Below are positions 19,661 through 30,643 of a stretch of DNA of 30,643 nucleotides, piece after piece (position 1 is the stretch's first letter; each line of letters opens with the position of its first letter). Under the pieces are notes generated by a model. The model saw only the letters and a list, made by a program, of their open reading frames with translations. It was not told the origin of the DNA and ran no database searches. The position numbers and the translations under genes are program-made. Source of the DNA: Spirogloea muscicola (taxonomy: Eukaryota > Streptophyta > Zygnematophyceae > Spirogloeales > Spirogloeaceae); the NCBI GenBank assembly GCA_009602725.1, contig WELB01000019.1, forward strand, positions 383,982-414,624, read 5' to 3'.

Positions 19661-22600
19661 AGTACCACCTGGGGCAGCTCAAGGCCAAGCTCGCGAAGCT
19701 GCGCACGCAGCTGCTGGAGCCGCCCAAGGTTGACGGCAATCCACGCCGACGTTAACGTCGCCGCCTTCATGTAGCTCAGGCCGCAGCGGCAGCGCTTAGC
19801 TTGAGCTGCTGCAAGTCGTGGCCTTCCTGTGAGGCCACTGGCCGCCAGCGAGCGTCCATGCAACTCATCTAGCGCTGCGGCAATGGCGGTGGCTGTACTG
19901 CCGTGCTGCCAGGGCGCAGCGGGGGCGGGCGAGGGCTTCGAGGTGACCAAGTTCGGGCACGGGCGCGTCGCGCTCATCGGCTTCCCCAGGTGACTGGCCG
20001 CGGCTCGGCCGCGCCCCTTGCGGCGCTCTGCACGCCACAGTCACTTTGGTTGCTTGCACGTCGTCTCGCATGCTCGTTGCGGGCATGATGCCGAGGAATG
20101 GCTTGACATGCGAGGAAGCTTCAAGTTCCTGGCTGCAGCTTCAAGGAAACCCCAAACCCCACACCCCAAACCCCAAATCCCAAACCCCAGACCCCAAAAC
20201 CCTTTGATTGTGTAGCATGTTGTATCTGTGTTGCAGTCAAAATGGTTGCATTTCTTAGGCAAGACTAGCTGTTGTGACCGGAGCTCTCCAAAGCTTCTTG
20301 AGGATGTGGGTTTGGGCAAAGGACGCTTGCCCAGCGACCGCCGTCCAGCGACCTCTGCGTTGGCTGAGCCCGTTTGGCGCGTGCGCGCCACTCGCCGCTG
20401 TGTGCGGGCCAGCGTGGGGAAGTCGACGCTGCTCACGATGCTCACCGGGACGCAGTCGGAGGCAGCGGCCTACGAGTTCACGACGCTGACGTGCATCCCG
20501 GGCATCATCCACTACAACGACGCCAAGATCCAGCTGCTGGACCTCCCGGGTATTATCGAGGGTGCCTCCGAAGGCAAGGGCCGGGGAAGGCAGGTGCGCT
20601 TACTGCATGGCACTTACACCAACTTCCTGGGATCCTTGACTTGCCTAGACAACATAAGTCATCTGTTTTTGACAGAGGCTCTGTCAACGTCATCACCCTG
20701 CTAGTAGGCAAGCTTCGGCAGGAGCTGTGCTGCCAGAACTGGTGTTAACGAGCATCTGCAAGCAAGAAATTCAGCAATTGAGCACAATCTAATCTTTAGG
20801 CCTCCATGACTTACTTTTACACACTCTCCTGCTGCAAGTGTTTTGGCGTGCCACCAATTTGAGGCACCCGTCTGGCCTCACGTCTGCAGCTTGTGCGCAG
20901 GTCATTGCGGTCGCCAAGTCCTCCGACCTGGTGCTGATGGTGCTAGATGCATCGAGGGTACTTGCGGCTACCATCCCCTTGGAGCCTTGAGTGTTGGTTA
21001 TTGGCGGCCGAGTGGGTGGTTAAGTCCTGGCCTCTCAATGGCCTAACATTCGTCCTCGTGATCATGAGCTGCAATCACGCATATTCATCTTACTGGGGCT
21101 GACTCACTGCATGTATTGGTCACTGTCAGAGCGAAGGCCATCGGCAGATATTGACAAAGGAGCTCGAATCTGTGGGCCTGCGGCTCAACAAACGGCCTCC
21201 TCAGGTGGTGTTGGCTGCTTTTGTACATCAGTTAAAGTTTTCTATAATGTTTGGTTGGTCTTTCATGACAAGCTAATGCTCATATTACCAACCTTTCAAT
21301 ACTCTTCTCAGATATACTTCAAGAGGAAGAAGACCGGCGGCATCTCCTTCAACTCCACAGCCTCCTTGACGCACGTTGATGAGAAGCTCTGCTATCAGAT
21401 CCTGCATGAATACAGAATACATAATGCTGAGGTTTGGAGCCACACACTGCTGAAAAGCTCGCATACTAGGGGGCATGACAGACTGGGCCGTTCATTGCAC
21501 TTGTGAGTCCAATAGAAGGGCTTGCCTGGTCCGGATACTAGCCAGAGATGAAAATCAAGGGCAGGAGCATGGCGCGCTCATCTTAAGCAAGCGAGCTATG
21601 CATGCTGATGCAGAAATGGTTGCAGGTTTTGTTTAGGGAGGATGCGACTGTTGATGACTTCATTGATGTCATAGAGGGCAATCGAAAGTACATCAAGTGC
21701 GTATACGTCTACAATAAGATAGACGTTGTGGGTATTGACGACGTCGACAGGCTCGCTCGGCAAGACCACTCAGTAGTCATCAGCTGCAACCTTAAGGTAT
21801 GTCTTCATCAAACAGATCAAGTGGGCTTGCTCTCTTCACATGATTGATTAGGTGCAGGTCATGGAGACAGAGAGCACCTCATCTGCATGTAATTAAAATG
21901 TCATTTAAGTGACTGATTCAGAGGAGGGTTCTTCAGTGCAGTTAAATCTGGACAGGCTGCTGGCTCGCATGTGGGAAGAGATGGGGCTTGTTCGAGTGTA
22001 CACAAAGCCACAAGGCTCTCAGCCGGACTTCTCTGAGCCTGTGGTGCTGTCCACGGTACTTGCTTCAGATCCCCTATCATACATGAGCGCCATGCAGAAG
22101 AGTGCTTGACAGCAGGTCATTAGGATTTTAAAGAGGGCTATGTCTTGAAGCACCTAACCTTATCATCACGCCTCTTCAGCACCTATGTACACATGAGCTT
22201 GTTGACCTGAGTATTTGCTTGTTGTATTGTATGTAGAAGAGCTTGGTCACATTGTAGACTTGTCATTGCTGGTATGTGACGGCTGGCAGTCTTGTTCCTG
22301 GGGATTCGCTGAATAAGTATGAAGCAAATGCAGGACCGTGGTGGGTGCACAGTTGAAGACTTCTGCAACCACATCCATAGAAGTTTGCTGAAGGACATCA
22401 AGTACGTGCTTTGCTGGGGAGTGAGCGCCAAGCACTACCCCCAGCGGTGCGGGACGAGCCATTTACTCCTCGATGAGGATGTCGTTCAGATTGTGAAGAA
22501 GAAGGTAAGGAGGTGCTATTTTGTACTGTGCACTAATGCACCTGTGCAATGTCACCAGCTGTAAGTACACCTCGTAAAGTGGCCTAGTAGCATTTTTGCT

Positions 22601-22774
22601 ATGACTGTGCTCTTAGCAATCAAGCAAGATCAACATTGGCGCTCAAACTCAGTCTCTGGTAATTTGGTTGATCAGGAAAAGGAAGAGGATGGGGGACGGG
22701 GACGTTTCAAGTCACATACTTCAGGGCCAGATAGAATATCTGATCGAGTGAAGAAGGCGCCTTTGAAACAATAA
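19661..22774 (+). CDS. DRG2: DRG2-class developmentally regulated GTP-binding protein, first exon missing
   Basis: Ten exons are resolved: 19661-19728, 19913-19989, 20413-20593, 20901-20957, 21130-21204, 21312-21431, 21626-21796, 21942-22055, 22334-22504 and 22676-22774, giving about 376 residues of an expected 400. DRG proteins are OBG-superfamily TRAFAC GTPases that bind a DFRP partner and associate with translating ribosomes. Seen: [19 protein letters not shown]1 GFPSVGKS (split by an intron after FP), [11 protein letters not shown]3 [19 protein letters not shown]4 NKID, G5-like SCN, and the TGS-domain end [21 protein letters not shown] and [19 protein letters not shown]. These match the human DRG2 type rather than DRG1. 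Arabidopsis numbering of DRG genes differs between sources. The first exon, which should encode about 23 residues including a TQKNKAT-like segment and end in phase 1, is not visible. Confidence -1.
20147..20202. repeat. Degenerate (AAACCCC)8 heptamer array
   Basis: Eight consecutive 7-nt units with no spacing errors lie in DRG intron 19990-20412. Four units are exactly AAACCCC; the others differ by one base each (ACACCCC, AAATCCC, AGACCCC, AAAACCC). The complement is GGGGTTT, one base from the plant telomere unit GGGATTT/TTTAGGG. It looks like an interstitial telomere-like tract or simple repeat. Confidence -1.
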
Positions 22775-23445
22775 GCTATGGCATGCAGTTATGCACTTAC
22801 GCCATGACAAACAAAAAATGATATTTGTTTGCTGCCATTGTTTTCATGTGCAGTACACACTGCTTGTAGTGCTCGTCTTGTTGACATCTGACACAAGTCT
22901 TGCATCGGTCAGGAGAGATGAAAGGCCACAGGAAGAGAAGGCAAGATGAACGACCGAGCATGCATTCAGAACCGCACACTCAAAGAGGGGACTTGTAATG
23001 TTGTTCCACGCAGCACAGATCACATGCGAGTTTGCAGATGTCGAATGGTCAAAATTGATTAAGAACAAAACAGGATTGTATTGTACATGTGCAAATTGTG
23101 TGCACATTCGGCCGCCACCATGAAGGATGCGTAACAGGCCAGCCTGAGGCTCTGCTCTAAAGGACCCCAGATTTGCCTGCTTGCTCGTGTAACCCCACTT
23201 AGCTCGAAGACAATGTAGCCAAGGACTGAGAGCTAACAAGAAGCTAAGGTAAAATGGATTGACTTCAATGCTGCTGGAGCACAGCAACTAATCTCAATGC
23301 CACTTCTAAGCTTGTCAGCCTTTGATATGGTCAGTAAGCAGTGGCCTCTGCAATGCTTATTCAAGGGGAAGCCGTTCCTTTGCATTGCGAACCTCAAAGG
23401 CAGTCCCAGCAGCTGATGTCTGGGAAGGGGCAATCCTGAGGGCAG
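22775..23445. other. Convergent intergenic region, DRG / desaturase
   Basis: These 671 bp hold the two facing 3' UTRs. A 147-codon reverse-strand frame at 22844-23287 has no recognisable motif and lies just downstream of the desaturase stop, so I read it as UTR. No RNA gene is seen. Confidence -1.
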
Positions 23446-25841
23446 CTACTTGACAATAGCAAGCTTGGCCATGTGCTCCTTGCTCGGATACCGGACCTTG
23501 GTGGCAAGTCCCACGGCTTCCAGCACCTTGACACAATACCATGTGGGGTCAAGCTGCCACCAATCGAGGCCGTGGCGTGCTGAGTACTCAAAGGCGTGAT
23601 GGTTGTTGTGCCAGCCCTCGCCGAAGGCCAGCAGCGCCACCCACCTGCGACAGATCAATCCCAACATTACTGCTGATTGAGGAAGTCAGGGCAATCCTCG
23701 AGCAATCTGTGCATGTCGGATTGAGAAATGTGTCCTGGCACTTGTAGCTGCCAGGACATCATGGCAGCAGTACATGTGATGCTTGCCACCAAGCAGCGAA
23801 GACTACATGCTCCAGCTCCTCAAGGACAGTACAAAGCCAAATACTGTTTAGGAGTCAGGATCAGGTCTGATTTGGTTGAGAGGGTCTGCAGTCTCAGGAA
23901 AGCCAGCAGCCTTTGTTGAGCACAAGTAACCCATAAGACTGCAGTTATTCATGCAGGAAGTTTATGCTACTGTTGTGCAAAAGGCTCACCAATTATTTCT
24001 GGAGATGTCCCCCGTGTTCCACGACTGGTAGCCCCACACATGGCAGGCCGAGTTGACTGCCCATGTTATGTGGTACACCCAAACGGTCCTCAGAGCCTGC
24101 AGCAGGCCACCATGCTTCTAAGATGACTCGAGTTTCTGGATGTGTTTGTGGGAAGCTAATACAAAGACGATAGAAGGCAGCCAGCTGCAGACTGCTCTAT
24201 GACATGGTTGCAGATCCTACGGAAGGCTGAGTTGTCCATAAGAATGACTTACAGCTGTGCCAAGTCAACCCAACACAATGTAGCAACCTGTATAAGAGCA
24301 GTAGCACTCAATGGCAGACAATAACAATGTGCTCACCAAGCCCCAGACGAGGAAGGGGAGGCCTCCCAGAGCGTACAAGATAATGCCAGACCCGATAATG
24401 TGATACATGTAAGTCTTCTCGACGAATCGGTAGAAGGGGTCCTTTGCCATGTCCGAGATGTTGCCGCGACTACCAACCTGCAAGAGGTAGGGGAATGGAT
24501 GGAAAAGCCCGACTCAAAGCTCATGTCAGACTTGGAGATATCACATTGAGTGTCCTTTCTGACCATGGCCCACCAGACTAGTGAAGTTGGCGAGCAGCAC
24601 CCGAGAAGGTCATGCATGCTTGAAGGCTTGTCTGCGCCTGCTCCAGCTATGTGACAGACTATTGCTGCTGATGGACGATCACCAGAGCAAGGACTGTTTC
24701 TCAATCAAGCTGGCCCGATTAGGCCACGGGGAGTGCTTGTGACCTACGCGGGCCTGCGTGGCCTCGTCATCGAGGAGCCAGCCCATGTGGGAGTGCCAGA
24801 GGCCCTCATATGGCGTGTGCGGGTCCTTGGGCGTGTCGCAGTGCTGGTGGTGGTAGCGGTGCGAGCTCACCCACTCGAGCGGGTCGCCCTGAGCCACGTC
24901 GTCACGCAAGCCTTTGCAGTGTGTCAGTCTCTCAAATGTAAATTGCGCACTCTTCTAGTGATGAGCATTGCCATGGCATTGTTGAAGCAACATACCAAGA
25001 TACAAGAGCACTTGGACCAAGAGACAGCAGTGCCCAACACTTTGCGTGACGTCACGGAGTTAGCCACCGGACCTGCGGTCCGACGAGAGGGCAGTCACCT
25101 GCACGGCGAGCACCCCGCAGTAGGCCAGGGCGTACTCGAGCCACTTGGGAACTTGGAAAGAGCGGTGCGAGAGGTTGCGGTGGAAGGAGAGCGTGATGCC
25201 CAGCATGCCTGCGGCCACACCACAGCGGCCCCCAAGCACGGAAGCTCAGCGGGGCTGGCACCGGATGCCGCTGCTGAAGCGGCAGCATTGGTGCCAGTGT
25301 GATCGTGGCCGCCATCAGCGAGCTCGGAAAGCAGGTGGGAGGTGGCAAATGCAGCAGTAACGAGAACCACAGAATTGAACCCATGACCTTCAATGTAGAG
25401 GTCTGTTGCTCTTTCTATTTGAGCTAAGAATGCAATTTAAGAATCGCCATACAGTTAACAATGCGAAGATATCGAGAATAGTGACTGCACAAATGGGCAG
25501 AGCAAGTGAGAAAATGAGCACCGGTGATGACATAGAGGACGGCGAAGGAGGCAACGGCAGGCCAGGAGAAGGTGGCGGGCGCGGCGAGCGCGGCACCGTG
25601 CATGGCCAGCATGAAGGCCAGGTACGTGACGTCCTTGCGCGTCCAGGTGCGGCGGAGGAAGTAGGGGCGCCGCCGCGCCACCGCGACGTCCGAACGCCAG
25701 ATCCGACCACCCTCCACCGCCGCCGGCGGCCGCTCGCCGCCGCTGCCGCCGCAGCCTCCGCCGTTGCCGCCGGCGGCGCCNAGCCGGCGCCACGGCGGCA
25801 GCGGCGGCGGCTGCGGCTGTGGCTGCCATGGCGGCGGCCAT
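23446..25841 (-). CDS. Acyl-lipid delta-9-type desaturase, probably plastid (ADS/FAD5 family)
   Basis: Di-iron membrane desaturase that puts a cis double bond into saturated acyl chains. FAD5 acts on palmitate of plastid monogalactosyldiacylglycerol, other ADS members on 16:0 or 18:0. Exons: about 25841-25522, 25208-25099, 24888-24748, 24477-24337, 24096-23990, 23644-23446 (stop 23448-23446). All three histidine boxes are present: HRNLSH, HRYHH and HNNHH. Also seen are TWTRKDVTYLAFML, GDPLEWVSSHRYHHQHCD, HSHMGWLLDD, FYRFVEKTYM, VWGYQSWNTGD and NNWWVALLAFGEGW. Four hydrophobic stretches fit the usual topology. The N-terminus is uncertain: ATG codons at 25841 and 25829 open a poly-Ala, transit-peptide-like stretch, but an N at 25781 interrupts it and the frames on its two sides do not match if the N is one base. 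The plastid location is inferred from that stretch. Intron 25209-25521 holds a tRNA-like relic. Confidence -1.
25360..25433 (-). repeat. Degenerate tRNA-like sequence (possible SINE head) in a desaturase intron
   Basis: On the reverse strand a 74-nt segment has a good A-box/D-arm (TAGCTC, 9-nt loop, GAGC) and a T-loop/B-box match (GGGTTCAATTC) at tRNA-like spacing. The acceptor stem does not pair (GCATTCT against TTCTCGT) and no anticodon stem forms, so it is not a functional tRNA. It lies in the sense orientation within intron 25209-25521. Confidence -1.
25781..25781. other. Assembly gap character (N) inside desaturase exon 1
   Basis: A single N is flanked by complementary G+C-rich sequence (GGCGGCGCC on the left, AGCCGGCGCC on the right). 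The Ala-rich N-terminal frame upstream of it and the conserved desaturase frame downstream differ by one base, as expected if the N stands for an unknown length. Confidence -1.
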
Positions 25842-27436
25842 GGCGACGGCGGCGGCGGCGGGAAACGAGGGCCCGCCTGCAGCAGGGACAATGGCGTGTA
25901 GGGACCCCGGGCCCCAGATCCGACAGTTGGGTGTCCCGGCCCCCTGTCCTGTTTCTGGGAAGGGCCCGCCGGGCACGTGGGAAGGGAGGCTTCTCCGTTG
26001 GGGAACGGGGATGGTAAGCCAATGGTATCATTGTCGGGGAGGGAGGAGCGATCGCGAGGGGAGAGGAAGAGCGCCGGGCGGGGAGGGGGGGCGGGCCAGC
26101 CGCCCCCCGGTGCTCGTGCCCGCGGCGCGGCCGCCCGATGATCCACATCGGACGGCGCCGGAGAGCCGGGTGCCACGTCATCACTCCCCTGGAACCACCG
26201 GGGTTATCCCACCTCGCCCGGCAGTTATCCGACCGCCCGGCCAGCCGCACCCGTGATTGGAGTAGCCCCTCCTACCGCGGCTTAACCAGGATGGGTCCAA
26301 GCGGGCTAACCGTGGTATCCTCGGCCGTGGCCAGATCGGGGCCCCCCATCGGCCCTCGGAGCCGCCATTGGCTGCCGCGGCAACCGTCGGGTCCAGACGT
26401 ATCCCGCCGCCCGTGGTTGACCGTCCGATGAGGTGTGAGCATCCGACGGCCTCATGCAAGTCAGCCATCTGGGCCCGAGACGATCGGGCTAGCTGTCGTC
26501 TTCCCAGCATGCTCTATCCGCTTTTGACCCGCGGTTACTGAGCGGGTCATTCTGCTGTAGGTTATATAGGTCTTGGATGTGCTTGCCTGTGTACTTGGCC
26601 ATTTGGCCTTCGTTTGTTTCAAATGCACGAATACATTCCTTTTATTCTCAATAATCCGCTTCAAGAAGAAAGGGCTCGTTCATTGAGGATAGGGGCTGGA
26701 AAAGCCAGCCCAAAGTAGAATGAACCGCTTCCGGCTCCTTCGACCCTTGTTCAGTTCTTTCCGGGCTGCTCAACAGGGGTTGTCTCCACAGTAACCACTT
26801 GCTTAATACATCGTATCCTCCACTGCTGCTAAGCATGTAAGGCTTCTGATACTATTCCTGCAGCGCTGCCTGTAAAGTGAACAAGGCCGAGATCATGCAG
26901 TAATCGCGTGAATCTGGCGCTATTGCAACTGGTGGCGGCTTGCATGATGCATGCAAGGCAAGCTACTGCCCAATCCTCTGAGTGCGAGGTCAACGTCAGG
27001 TGGTCACTGAATGGACGAGCTGCGACCTTAGAGTACTGGTGCTTCGAATGCTTGATCAAGTGGAATGGAGAAGAAAGGGACACGTTGTTGTTATGATGCC
27101 AAGACACGTTAGGCACAGCCTTGGTCTAGAGTGGCAGCTGGCAGCTGCTCAAAATCACGAGCTTATCTTCAGATATTGATCTGAGGAGAGCTGTTGTACA
27201 CGACATTCCTTGTCCACTTTCTCGACATGAAGAGTGTAACATCAGGAGAGCATATAGCAGACGCCATTGCCAGTGTCTCTGAGGTGAGAGCTTGTGGGAA
27301 ACTGAAGGTATCACCGAGGTTGATGGCACAGACTGATGATGCAAGAAAGAGGCAGAAGGACAATGTAGAGGTACCCCTCCGCCTCAGATTCTTCAGCACG
27401 CAAGGACCCAAGTAAAGGCGTGAAACGACCAGAACA
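25842..27436. other. Intergenic region, desaturase promoter / RH35 3' flank
   Basis: These 1.6 kb are G+C-rich from 25842 to about 26510, holding the probable desaturase leader and promoter, and more balanced afterwards. The first part has several GATAAC-like or GGTATCC-like motifs (near 26211, 26225, 26316) and an inverted CCGTCCGAT/ATCCGACGG pair near 26420-26450. The dispersed repeat copy 2 lies at 26521-26628. No coding family is recognised in the frames at 26829-27116 or elsewhere. Confidence -1.
26521..26628 (+). repeat. Dispersed repeat, copy 2
   Basis: This is the partner of 12155-12270 in the same orientation, sharing GAGCGGGTCA, ATGTGCTT, TACTTGGCCA and GGCCTT at matched spacing. 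It opens with GACCCG, which can pair with CGGGTC 11 nt later. It sits about 680 nt upstream of the desaturase start. The ends and any target-site duplications could not be defined by eye. Confidence -1.

Positions 27437-30643
<3,207 letters not shown>

Noticed and set aside
20147-20202. CRISPR-like array
   Set aside because: The units are contiguous heptamers without spacers, in a eukaryotic intron.
22844-23287. 147-codon reverse-strand frame downstream of the desaturase
   Set aside because: No domain, no splice link to the desaturase, and position fits 3' UTR.
25390-26250. Three long overlapping frames (up to 286 codons) on both strands
   Set aside because: All are Arg/Pro/Ala-rich products of the G+C-rich repeat region and run across the N; only the short part near 25523-25720 on the reverse strand matches the desaturase.
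26939-26957. Inverted repeat CTTGCAT/ATGCAAG with RY-like CATGCA core
   Set aside because: Only 7-bp arms; expected by chance in 30 kb, and no seed-type gene is adjacent.

Overview
This is nuclear DNA from a eukaryote of the green lineage. Every gene I could resolve is split by spliceosomal introns, nearly all GT-AG and mostly 60-300 nt. The proteins match land-plant families: a NERD1-type FG-GAP membrane protein, plant cyclin H, the plant RH35/ABSTRAKT helicase, an ADS/FAD5-type acyl-lipid desaturase and a NifU-like plastid protein. Plant-type telomere-box motifs (AAACCCTA) lie upstream of two genes. Compact genes (about one per 3.4 kb), G+C-rich first exons with CCG/GAC repeats and roughly balanced bases elsewhere would suit a streptophyte alga, but a bryophyte or lycophyte cannot be excluded. 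Class and species are not determinable here.

Layout, left to right: SRP9 (+, left end cut or unresolved, to 867); NERD1-like gene (-, 1355-6263, 16 exons, complete); dual-specificity phosphatase (-, 7274-8285, 2 exons); NifU-like plastid protein without the Fe-S cysteines (-, 9762-11052, 4 exons); FCF2 pre-rRNA processing factor (+, 11530-14094, 6 exons), divergent from the previous gene across a 477-bp shared upstream region; cyclin H (+, 14975-18202, 14 exons, two of its introns with GC donors); DRG2-class GTPase (+, about 19661-22774, first exon missing beside an assembly N); acyl-lipid delta-9-type desaturase (-, 23446-about 25841, first exon interrupted by an N); RH35/DDX41 DEAD-box helicase (-, 27437 to past the right end).

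These are unrelated housekeeping genes, not a pathway cluster: protein targeting, membrane/secretory growth, rRNA processing, CAK/TFIIH, translation-associated GTPase, plastid lipid desaturation and RNA splicing. I see no operon, CRISPR array, phage or complete transposon, and no convincing wholly new system. The most interesting leads are the degenerate NifU-like domain, a repeat found at two or three places, an 8-unit AAACCCC-type heptamer array in a DRG intron, two long perfect or near-perfect inverted repeats, a tRNA-like fossil in a desaturase intron, and two single Ns that hide coding sequence.

Exon borders were set by hand from splice consensus, reading-frame continuity (phases checked exon by exon) and remembered family conservation. 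No alignment was run.
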